From contig QKWP01001238.1 of the NCBI GenBank assembly GCA_003550325.1, positions 29,357-93,356 of the forward strand: a DNA stretch of 64,000 nucleotides, in the 5' to 3' direction. The translations under genes and the position numbers were made by a program. The notes beneath the pieces were generated by a model, which was not told the DNA's origin, made no database searches, and saw only the letters and a list, made by a program, of their open reading frames with translations. Numbering within the stretch: position 1 is the first letter of the stretch; every line of letters starts with the position of its first letter. Of the stretch, positions 46,749 through 56,640 are shown piece after piece. The stretch comes from Gigaspora rosea. Lineage: Eukaryota > Glomeromycota > Glomeromycetes > Diversisporales > Gigasporaceae.

Positions 46749-47454
46749 AAAGGGTGTGGCGCCTTAGAGAAGTTGTCAAGGTATCACCCCAAGCGGCAGG
46801 TCGACAGTTCGAATTCCACTGTTGATACTTTGAACAATAGGCTTGTGTTCGGTAACCTGTGGCTCAGATCGGTTGGGTTGCAAAAACCTGTTACCTTGGT
46901 TCCACCATCTTGAATGGGAGCTACGGCGCAATGGTGTTATTGTTACACCACAAAATCCAGGGAACCAGAGAAATGGAAATCCGTTTGGCAAGTCCCGAGT
47001 TAGGAGGTAATAGTGAAGATCTACGACAGCACTACCAAAAGAAGGTGGGTGGCCAAGATCGGAATGAACCTAATAAGGGCAGGTGGCTTTGCTGCTAAAA
47101 TCTGTGTTCAGAAGTGGAATGGGACACAGAAGAATAATGGTAGGCAATAGGTACGAGGGTAAAGTAGCCCTTAGGCCAATGATTAATCTAAAAGAGTTGG
47201 GCCCTATAATATCTACGCTTGAGTAGTGAATTGGGTAGTAATAGGAAGAACGTGAACCAGAGGGTTTAAATAGGCAATTCCCGTAGTTGGGTTGTAGGTA
47301 TGGCAGCTAGTGTAGAACCTTCGGGCGGACTACTTAAATTAGGCACCAAAAGTGCACATGTAGCTAGTATCCTCATTCATGTAATAAATATTACGTTTGA
47401 TAACTCATAATAAAATCCTGGCCATAGTACCTGGCCTTAAAAGTTTAAAAAAAA
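46749..47454 (+). mobile_element. tRNA-like SINE, copy 2 (706 bp)
   Basis: Flanked by actatattccatcaaat (46732-46748) and actatattccattaaat (47455-47471), a 17-bp target duplication with one transition. An A-rich tail precedes the right copy. The head (aagggtgtggcgccttagag, then cagttcgaattcc as B-box-like) resembles a tRNA gene. The body agrees with copy 1, e.g. ggttgggttgcaaaaacctg, gaatgaacctaataagggca, gcaattcccgtagttgggtt. Insertion was by target-primed reverse transcription. The plus- and minus-strand frames at 46728-47098 are within the SINE and not genes. Confidence 0.8.
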
Positions 47455-47879
47455 ACTATATTCCATTAAATGTTTGTTATAAAGAAAAAAAAACAGTTAG
47501 TACAGGACCCAGACATCTAGTATAGAGGTTATACTTGTTTTTTCAGCAAAAACTCCTAAAATTTGAGAAGCAAAAAACAGTTTTTGCCAATTATCTTGGC
47601 ATCCAGTGGACCAATTTGAACAACCTTTTTTTTAGAATGAAGCTCTCAGTGAGGCGCATCTAACAAAAAAAAGTTCATTCAATTCTGATCACTAAATTAA
47701 AAGTTATTTAAACAAATATATTTTGTCATTTTCAGCAAATTGGGCCAAAATTGGCCAAAATCCAGTTATGATCTATATGAAAGATGTCCAGTCCTATTAG
47801 TACTACAAAATCTATAGTTTAAATAATTGGAAACACGTGTTGGAAGACCCTATTGTGACCAATTACATGTTTGTATAAC

Positions 47880-48250
47880 AAAAAATATGCATATATGTTT
47901 TACAAAAGCTCATTGCACTAATTTTACAAAAATAATTTTGGTTACATGAACTAATATTGTGTAATATTACACTAGTCCTTATTTGGTAACTTTTTTGCTT
48001 GAACCTAAGTTGGGGTCATTTGAACCAAAATTGGGTTTATTTGTACCAAAATCAGGTTCAAACAAATAAAAACAAATTTATTTAACCAAAATTGGATTCA
48101 AATAAATAGGAATAAGTTTATTTTAACCAAAACAATGTTTATTTGAACCAAAATCAGTTTTATTTAAACCAATGTTGGGTTTATTTTGAACCAATATTGG
48201 GTTTATAATACCATATGTTTCCAAAAATAAGCAACCTCCAAAAGAAACTA
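47880..48250. repeat. Relative of the 6998-7608 foldback arm, then gaacc minisatellite
   Basis: 47885-47990 matches the left arm of the foldback at 7 kb (tacaaaagctc, caaaaataattttggttaca, gtaatattacac). From 48000 to 48210 a ~21-bp unit like ttgaaccaaaattgggttta is repeated about ten times with variation. Confidence 0.6.
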
Positions 48251-48289
48251 TCTCTCTTATTTTTTTAAAGAAATTGTTAGTAGTCACTA

Positions 48290-48480
48290 TATATAAAAAT
48301 CTAAATTTTACTAAGTAAACTTCAAAAGTACCATTAATTAAAGTTGTTCAGGACATTGAAATACACATTTAATAAAAATTTGGTAGTATTTGGACAACTT
48401 TTTATTAGTACATTTTTTAGTTTTTTAAAGAATTTATAGTTTAAAATATTTGAAATTCTTTATAGTGACCAGTTATCATT
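48290..48480. repeat. Single decayed monomer of the ACTAAGTAAA foldback family
   Basis: aaattttactaagtaaact, ttaaagttgttcaggaca and aatacacattta follow in the same order as in the palindromes at 5.6, 8.4 and 10.2 kb. No second arm is recognisable. Confidence 0.55.
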
Positions 48481-48489
48481 GTTAATTTT

Positions 48490-49020
48490 ATCCAAATTTG
48501 GGAATAATTATCCAACAATTAAAATTAAAAGACAGACAATAAAATTAATTTTCAAATTTAATAAAACTAAATAGAAACATTAATTTTATTAGAATAAATA
48601 ATTTTTAAATAAAATATAGTATAATGTATTGAAAATATATAAAATAACTTACTTTAAATATATCAATTACTATTTAATTATAAATAATAAAATTTGAATA
48701 TATTTTAGCAATAACATTTATAAGTTTTTATTAACTATATTTAATAATATTTATTTATTAAATTAATTTGTACAGAATAATACTTGGTTCCGGAACAACG
48801 CTACGAGCTATATACTAGTAATAATAACAATAATAATAATAAGAGAATTGCTATTTCCACCCCCACTTTTGCTAATATGATAACAACCTAGCCGGCCTCT
48901 GACTCTTTTGACCTAGTCATGTGCAGCATAGTACAAATAGAAATCACATGACTTTTGGATTCGTGCATTTTAACAAAATTTAAAATTACGCAAAACCTGT
49001 AATCATGTGATTTGTGTACT
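48490..49020. other. AT-rich stretch, nothing recognised
   Basis: A/T-rich without coding frames. It contains a short (aat)n run near 48820-48840. Confidence 0.5.
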
Positions 49021-49024
49021 CAAA

Positions 49025-50210
49025 AAAGCCAATCAAAATTTGAACCAGAACTTGGTCCAAATTGAACCAATTCAGTACCAATTCAGGTTTACTTGAACCA
49101 GAACTTGTTTCAAATTGAACCATTTCAGGTCACTTGAACCAGAAATTGGTTCAAACTGAACCACTTTGGGTTCATTTAAACCAGAGCTTGGTTCAAATTG
49201 ACCCATTTCGGGTTCATTTGAACCAAGTTCTGGTTTAAGTGAACCAGATTTTGTTTAATTTAACCAGGACTCGGTTCAAATGAACCCGAAGTGGTTCAAT
49301 TGACCAGAATTTGGTACAAATAAACCAAAGTGGATCAATTTGAACCAGAACTTGGCTCAAATGAATTCAAAATAGTTCAATTTGACCCAAAGCTAACTGA
49401 ATTAATTTAAATAGTTTTTAGGAGGACCTCTTCTGTCTACTTTTTTAACAATTATACAAAAAACAAATTTTGCTGGCAAATTTGCTTGCAAAACAAATAA
49501 AAAGATAATGAACACTCTATAAGTACGTGGGTTGGATGATAAGTTTTGTCAATAGATTATTATCTTGATCAATTTTAAAGATACAGTTTTAACCTTTATA
49601 TATATAAATATAATGGTTATAATAAATATGTAAAAAAAATTTTAAGTATTTTTATCAGATAGTTTTTAAAATATTGAATGTTTAATTTATTATATAAAAA
49701 ATATTACAAATTTTTTTATATAAAAATTAATTAAACTTTATCTTAAGTATATATAAAAAAAATTTAAAAATTTAATTAAGTTTTCTAAAAATTTAACTAA
49801 TACTAAAATTAGTTATGTAGTTTTTAAATATATAATTTATTTTTAAATTAACATATTAAAATTTAAAAAATTTATAATTTANGAACTACTTCGGGTTTAC
49901 TTGAACCAAGTATGTTTCAAATTGACCCACTTCAAGTTCATTTAAACCAAGTTCTAGTTCAAATTGATCCACTTTGGGTTCATTTGAACCAGAAGTTGGT
50001 TTAAATAAACTCAAAGTAACTCAATTAGAACCAATTTCTGGTTTAAGTGAATCTGAAGTTGTTTAATTTAACCAGAACTCAGTTCAAATGAACCCGAAGT
50101 GGTTCAATTGACCAGAATTTGGTACAAATAAACCAAAGTGGATCAATTTGAACCAGAACTTGGCTCAAATGAATTCAAAATAGTTCAATTTGACCCAAAG
50201 CTAACTGAAT
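49025..50210. repeat. ~42-bp minisatellite of gaacc/ggttc units
   Basis: Variants of gaaccagaacttggttcaaa with ttgaaccacttcgggttcat. The unit is partly self-complementary (gaacc..ggttc). Present at 49025-49390 and 49883-50200, with related shorter units at 48000-48210. Confidence 0.7.
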
Positions 50211-50689
50211 TAATTTAAATAGTTTTTAGGAGGACCTCTTCTGTCTACTTTTTTAACAATTATACAAAAAACAAATTTTGCTGGCAAATTTGCTTGCAAA
50301 ACAAATAAAAAGATAATGAACACTCTATAAGTACGTGGGTTGGATGATAAGTTTTGTCAATAGATTATTATCTTGATCAATTTTAAAGATACAGTTTTAA
50401 CCTTTATATATATAAATATAATGGTTATAATAAATATGTAAAAAAAATTTTAAGTATTTTTATCAGATAGTTTTTAAAATATTGAATGTTTAATTTATTA
50501 TATAAAAAATATTACAAATTTTTTTATATAAAAATTAATTAAACTTTATCTTAAGTATATATAAAAAAAATTTAAAAATTTAATTAAGTTTTCTAAAAAT
50601 TTAACTAATACTAAAATTAGTTATGTAGTTTTTAAATATATAATTTATTTTTAAATTAACATATTAAAATTTAAAAAATTTATAATTTA
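49231..50689 (+). repeat. 651-bp near-identical duplication around a single N
   Basis: 49231-49881 is repeated at 50039-50689 (offset 808). I see only a few differences near the left end (e.g. aggactcgg against agaactcag) and none further right. The first copy ends exactly at the N at 49882. This is what is expected if two overlapping contig ends or two haplotypes were joined without collapsing. Confidence 0.85.
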
Positions 50690-50875
50690 AAATTTTTCTT
50701 TGTTTAATTAGATTTTGCGAAGCTTTAGTTTTTTTTATTTTTTATTATTTTTATAAATTTTATAAATAATAATAATAATTTTGCAATAATTTTTATTTAT
50801 AACTATTCTATTTTCAAATAAAATTATTAAATTTATTTAAAACAACCAAAAATTAAAATTGTTATATAAGATAAA

Positions 50876-51436
50876 TAGGGGTATTATAGCGAAGTTAAAA
50901 TATTTTGATCATATCACATAATACCGTGATCAAAGTCAAACGATTTTGGTATTTTCTAATTCACCTTATCAAGCTGAGTCAAATGATACCAAAATCATTC
51001 AGTTCTGATTACTGGACCACAAAATATTTTAATTTGATTATTTTATAAAAAATTTAACCATGGGAGTATTATAGCGAATTGTGGATATATTTTGTGCTCC
51101 TATGATCAGAATTAGATAAAATTTATATTATTCGATTCTTCTCAATGAGAGTAATCGAATGGTATAAATTTTATCTAATTCTGATCATGGAAACACAAGA
51201 TATCCTGATTCATCACAATACTTTTTGTGTTTTAATATCACCGTATTATAGATAGAGATATTTTAACGAATCAAAATATCTTGTGTTTCTGTGATCAAAA
51301 AATTGGATAAAATTTATATCATTCGATTTCTCCCATTAAGAGGAATTGAATGGTATAAATTTCATTCTATTCCAGTCACAGAAATATAAGATACCCTGGT
51401 TCGCCATAATACCTTCCTTCGCCATAATACTCCTAT
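50876..51436. mobile_element. TIR element composed of three successive palindromes
   Basis: Outer ends taggggtattatagcgaag and the inverse of cttcgccataatactccta. Inside are three palindromes of 150-190 bp, centred near 50970, 51145 and 51336. Each is bounded by tattata(g)cgaa / ttcgccataata-like motifs. The second and third contain gatcagaattagataaaatt and its inverse. The centres carry the attcgatt(c)..tctca..gag..aatcgaatggta dyad. Non-coding. Confidence 0.7.
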
Positions 51437-52849
51437 CTACCTTAGATAAATTTTATTACTAAATTTAGTAAATTAATTACTATATATAGTAAACTATTTA
51501 ATTTATTATAAAATTACTTCAAATAATTATAAATAAAATTTATTTATATAAATTTTAATTATATAAATATAGTTTATTATTTTGGTTATATAATTTTTTT
51601 TATTATATAAAAATTTTTAACATAAATGACTTAATTTAAATTTTAATAATAAATTTTAATTGGTTAAATTAATAAATTTAAAAACCAATTTTTTCATCAA
51701 CTATCTAATTAAAATTAATTATAATTTTTTTTATAAATTCATTATAACTACTATATTAATATATATAAAATTTAAAACTGTATATTTAAAGATGATTAAT
51801 ATTGATCTACTGACAAAACTTTTCATCCCATCCACATATAATATTTATACAAAACTACCCTTTAATCAGCCTGCTGAAATAGTTGTTCTTCTTAAAACTT
51901 TGTTTGTTTTTTAGCTACTTTATTTTTAAATTATAAAAGAAGATCTCTAATGTTTGTAAGTTTTATAAAATTTAAGCTTTTATAATATATACATGTAATA
52001 TACTTGAAAATATTTTTAACCATGATCATGAAAGGTTAAGTACTAATATATTGGCATTTTTATATTTTTTTATATACTTAAGAATCTTTGTTTTATTTAT
52101 ATTTTTCTATATATACTTAAAAAAAATCTTTTGTTTTTAGTTTGAAGTATTTAGGTTCTTCATGAGTTATAAAAATTGTGTAATTTAAAAAGGTTTATTG
52201 TAGTTTGCTATATTATAAAAGTTGTAGATACATATATATAAACATCCTTATAACTATAATTGAAATGAATGCAAAACATGTATTGTATTAACTGTAGCAA
52301 TTGTAAGAATAAAAGATTAAAAAGAGTGCTTTAATATTTCATTATATATATATTATTATAATAAAAGTTGCCACAAAACAAAAAATTACTTTAGATGCTT
52401 TAAGTTAAATATTAGCAAAGTAAAATTAGTAGTATTGTATTAATTATTTAACTAATTTTAGAACTAATTTAGATCTGTGACTAAAATTTTTTTAGATACA
52501 TACAGTACTATTAAACAAACTTTATTGATAAAATATCAGCCAATCATATTTGGTGATAATCATCTAATATAACAGCCAATGAAAAAACTTTAATCATACT
52601 CCTAATATAAGCATTTTAATTAAATCAACTATTACCTCCTATATTAGCATCACTAGTATTATGTTTTTGCTTTATTGTAGTAATTTAGTACTTAACTTTC
52701 ATTAAGCCTTTACTTCTTATATATTCAATTTTATTAAAATGCTCTTTATCTATTTATATCTACTCTTTTATACATAGTTGAAGCTCTAATTAAATTGCAC
52801 TATTGTCTATATTGTTTTATTGCTCTCTCAAATTCAACTATTACAATAT
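51437..52849. other. AT-rich stretch, nothing coding recognised
   Basis: The plus-strand frame at 51660-51914 is made of N, I, K, F, Y residues from AT-rich DNA and has no motif. No structured repeat with defined ends. Confidence 0.5.
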
Positions 52850-52935
52850 TAAGGCCATACAAAGTTAATTTTTCATTTTGTGTTCCAAAATTCTAGTCAG
52901 CGAGTTAGATTTTTTTTAACTTTGCATAGCCTTAT
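52850..52935. repeat. Small MITE
   Basis: taaggccatacaaagttaat and the inverse ttaactttgcatagcctta, ~86 bp apart, with TA at both edges. A similar end (aactttgcatag) recurs near 53170. Confidence 0.6.
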
Positions 52936-53920
52936 ATGTAAATATGGGCTTATTAATTTATAGCAGATTAAAAAAAAATTTTTAGTTTGTATAATATAGA
53001 ATTAGAAAAATTTTCTGATCTATTGGGTAATTACAGAAATTAAGGTCACCATTGGATAATACTAGTGAAAAAAAATTAAATAGCAAAAATGAAATAATTG
53101 GCACAATTGGAATTTTAAAAAAATTTTTTTTTAAAAAATTGAATTGATGGATTATGCAAAATGAAAATAAACTTTGCATAGTCTAACCGAAAAATTAACT
53201 TCGGCTATTATCCAAAGAAACTTATCACTATCAAAATTGCAGATTATTTGACTAGAATTAAAATTGGTTTGTTATAATTCTGGCCAAATGATCTGCAAAT
53301 TCAGCCAGAGTTATGTACAAGGGATTTCTTAACCAGGTTTAAATCACTATCTAAAGAATTTTCAAAATATATGATATATATTAATTTATATACTTGTTAT
53401 TGTTATATTTATCATTATTGTACAAGCTATTTTCATGCATGTTATTGGATTAAAATCCCTATTGGAAGTAAACAAAATTTGTGTATCACATTTAGAAATG
53501 ACCCAATAAGATGCAGAAAATGGCTAGGTACAGTACTTATCAAAAATGCACAATAATGTAGTTATTGGGTAATATTGTTAACGATAATCACTAATTTCTT
53601 CACAGACACTGCATTATGACGTGCCTTTGGTCACGTTATAAACACAATGTTCTAGTGAATAATCAGTTATCATCAATAATATGACTAATAACAAGTACTT
53701 ATTCATTTATTAGCCAGAATATTCATAATTTGTATCAGTCATAATCTTGATTAGTTAGTCAAACTGCTTATATCGGTTATGGTTATTAACTGGTCATAAC
53801 CTGACCGTACCCATCCCTAATTGAAAATATACAAATAAAAACTAGGATATACCCACACTATATAATAATTTTTTCATATCATATCCTATTATCCCATCTT
53901 GTATTATTTCTTATTGGTTT
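52936..53920. other. Intergenic stretch, nothing recognised
   Basis: Short frames on both strands without recognisable family. The sequence between 53600 and 53820 has repeated atcagttat/aatcagt motifs but no clear element. Confidence 0.4.
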
Positions 53921-53924
53921 TCTA

Positions 53925-54203
53925 TAGATTAGTGTACATGCTCGAAAATACTAGTGTATTTTTAATTAATATAATAGCCTTATGTACTTCATGCCTTTGT
54001 CTCTCATCTTTGTCCATTTCTTCATAAAAATCTGTTATTGGGTCATTGTTAGGCACGCTATAATTATAAAGTTGTTTAAACTTTATACATTCAATTTTTG
54101 GCAAACCAAGCAAATGCATGGTTTTAGATGTTCTATTTAGATTACTTGCCATCTGAGCAATCAAATTTAACGCTTTTGTACAGTGTGTAAGTATAATTGT
54201 CAT
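53925..54203 (-). pseudogene. Conserved-looking coding fragment next to the TPR relic
   Basis: A 93-residue frame with balanced composition (GLPKIECIKFKQLYNYSVPN, DPITDFYEEMDKDERQRHEV), unlike AT-driven frames nearby. Family not recognised. It follows the TPR relic on the same strand by about 100 bp. It may be a later exon of the same gene or a separate fragment. Confidence 0.35.
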
Positions 54204-54309
54204 AACTCTCTTTTCATTTCCTATCCAGTAAATATTCCATGAACTTTTTAGGTCAGTACACCGAAAACCTTAATCTTATCATTTACATAAATATCTGCAA
54301 AAAATATTT

Positions 54310-54830
54310 TCAAATAGCCTGATATGCATAACGGTCTTCCACTGCTTTCTTGAATTCAAAAACTGCTCAAATTCCAGAACATTATTATATTGTTCTAATC
54401 TAAACCGAATTTCACCGCGACAAAATAATGCATACGGATTATTTGGTTCAATACTTAATATTTTTTGTTCATGCATGTGAATGAATCTTCTAGTAAACCG
54501 AGAGATAAATACATTTTACTTTGAAACATTAGTGCTATCACATTTGTTAGCAAAATCTCTATTGCTTTATCGAAATCTGAATGCGCATTATAATGTTCTA
54601 AATTCTCACCACGAAGAATTAATATATCAATATTATTCGGCTTAATTTTTAATGCTTCATGAAAACGTCCAAGACAGTAGAAAGCCTCTCACGCAAAAAA
54701 ACTTATTTTGTTCTATTTCCAAAACTTGATTTAAATCACTAATCGCATCATTTTGATTAAAATAAAAATATGCACCTCCACGATATATCGATTTTCTGTA
54801 ATCTTTGCACACAACTAATATATAAATTAA
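54310..54830 (-). pseudogene. Tetratricopeptide-repeat gene fragment, frameshifted
   Basis: Reading toward lower coordinates: RGGAYFYFNQNDAISDLNQV, then in another frame FYCLGRFHEALKIKPNNIDI, SDFDKAIEILLTNVIALMF and LLEDSF, then in a third frame ILSIEPNNPYALFCRGEIRF. Another shift is followed by EFKKAVEDRYAYQAI and a stop at 54310. These match TPR units (W/Y-LG-Y/F-A--P). Such repeats mediate protein binding. In AM fungi they often occur in large TPR or TPR-kinase families. At least three frameshifts and no start make this a relic. Confidence 0.7.
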
Positions 54831-54899
54831 AATTTACCTTATTCAAATTACCGGTACATACATATTACCATTCTGATCTGGATATTGTGCGACTATATT

Positions 54900-55075
54900 A
54901 CATAATTACTGCCACTAGTTTTTTAGTTGATTAATTGATTAATATAGACAACTAGTTAGTTGACAACTAACGATTAATCGTAATCGAACTAGTTGATAAT
55001 AAATCAATTAGCTGTTTAAAAAAATTTTAAATCGGTTAGTTGAAAAGTTGTCAACTATTCGATTTTTCAACTAAC
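54900..55075. repeat. Decayed aatcgatta-rich repeat
   Basis: gttagttgacaactaacgat, gattaatcgtaatcgaacta and ttgaaaagttgtcaactat resemble the interior of the adjoining hAT-like element, in inverted pairs. Probably an older relative. Confidence 0.45.
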
Positions 55076-55082
55076 AATTCGG

Positions 55083-55487
55083 TAGTGATACAAATCGATG
55101 AAAATTTTTCAATCGATTAGTTGATAGATCATTTTATCCAACTAATCGATTAATCGATTTTATTCAACTAATCGATTAGTTGGCGATTAATCGACTAATC
55201 GATTAATCGATTAGTTGACTAATCGATTGACCAATTAAACGAAACTTGGTAAAATACACGTAAGGTAGCAACTGAAAACAGCCGGGTTGACATTCTTATA
55301 TGATCAGTTGATTAAACGACCAATTGATTAATCGATTAATTAGTCGATTAATCAATTAGTTGGCCAATCGATTAATCGATTAGTCGACTAATCGATTAAT
55401 CGACTAAGTTGGGTCTGTAAAATTCAAATCGATTAGTTGTCAACTTTACAACTAATCGATTAATTCGATTTTCGATTTGTATCACTA
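55083..55487. mobile_element. hAT-like MITE, 405 bp
   Basis: Inverted ends tagtgatacaaatcga and tcgatttgtatcacta lie between perfect 8-bp copies of caattcgg (55075-55082 and 55488-55495). Most of the interior is arrays of (t/a)aatcgatta(g) on both sides, separated by about 90 bp of plain sequence (55245-55310). Non-coding. Confidence 0.9.
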
Positions 55488-55579
55488 CAATTCGGAACAA
55501 GGGTATTACACAGATTAGCAGATATGGCATTGATCGGCAGATCACGAGTTGAAATTTTAAAAATTATTAAAAATTATAA

Positions 55580-55685
55580 AACACGGTTGGCGCCTGTGGG
55601 TATAGAACTCCCGATCTTCGATCTTCGGAGTCTAAAGAAATAAAACAAGGGAATACCGCGACGGCCACTAGGCTATGTAAGCATG
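55580..55685 (-). tRNA. tRNA-like sequence or pseudo-tRNA
   Basis: On the minus strand atagcctagtggccgtcgcg resembles an A-box/D-arm. ggagttctataccc about 50 bp later resembles a B-box/T-arm, with a paired segment gatcgaagatcg between. No complete cloverleaf could be drawn, and no CCA-side acceptor pairing was found. It may be a decayed tRNA, a SINE head or chance. Confidence 0.3.
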
Positions 55686-55939
55686 ACCAATATAAAAAAT
55701 TATATCTTCTCTTAAAAGGAATATTATTGTTACCAGATTGTTTCAGTACTTTATTTATCTATCGGCCAGCTCACAACTATTGCTACGTGAGTAATCTAGA
55801 TTTGGTTATTCGTCTAAAATATAAAAAACCTTAGTCAATTCCTAAATCTTAACTCAATTTCATTTTACTTACAAAAAAACGCTTATTAATCCAAGTGTTC
55901 AAAATAAGCTATTCGATTTTTATAGTTATTTACCTCATT

Positions 55940-56640
55940 TTATTCTCTACGCGAATATGAAGATTTATTAATCTAAAATTATGAATATTTGCTTATTTAG
56001 ATCAAGTATAAGATGTATCAAGCTATTCAAATTTATGGATATTTACTATTTTATTTTAATTGCCGATAGTTTGTATGTGAGGATTAAATATTTAAGTATT
56101 TAAATAAGTTGAGCAAATTCATGAATTACTTCCTTTATTCATCATAATTTAGTAAGTGTGAAGAACATTTATTATTTTCGTATTCAATTAAGTTATTCAA
56201 GTCCATGATTATTTACAATCGTAGTTAGTACGTGATTATGAAAAATATTTATTAATCTAAGTTTATGGATATTATTGATTTAGATCGAGTATAAAGATAT
56301 CAAACTATTCAAATCATGAACCACCACTATTTATAATTTTATTTTATCATAATTGGTGTGTAAGTATTAAAAATTTAAGCATTTAAAATAATATGTGCAA
56401 ATTAATGAATATTTCTATTGCTTACCTTTTTTTACTCATCATAATTTAGTGTGTAGGTGTGAAGAACTTATTTATTTTAGTATTTAATTAAGTTATTCTG
56501 AGTTGATAATTATTTGAAATTGAATTTATAATTAGTATGTAATGAAAAATATTTATTAATCTAAGTTTATGAATATTATTTATTTAGATCGAGTGAAAGG
56601 TGTACGTATTAAGCTATTCAAATAATGAACGTCCACTATC
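55940..56640. repeat. ~290-bp tandem repeat, 2.3 copies
   Basis: atttattaatctaa followed by atttagatc(g/a)agt and ctattcaaat occurs at 55962, 56247 and 56550. Between these, cataatttagt..gtgtgaagaac and ttcaattaagttattc recur at the same relative positions. Periods are about 285 and 303 bp. Confidence 0.65.

Larger units (their letters stand above)
45336..47990 (+). repeat. ~120-bp satellite array, right part, with insertions
   Basis: The satellite unit (ctaactattgcactatgtt, tctaaagaaaaa, ttagtactgcaaaat) resumes directly after the LINE target duplication. It is seen at 45336-45375, 46069-46134, 46283-46748 and 47455-47510, with a last ttagtactacaaaa at about 47797. It is broken by a TIR element, a MITE and a SINE. 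Confidence 0.75.

Noticed and set aside
46728-47098. Three overlapping frames on both strands
   Set aside because: They lie inside the SINE copy, which is conserved as DNA in another place with different frame status; no protein family recognised.
51660-51914. 84-residue plus-strand frame
   Set aside because: Composed of N, I, K, F, Y as expected from >80% AT DNA; no motif.
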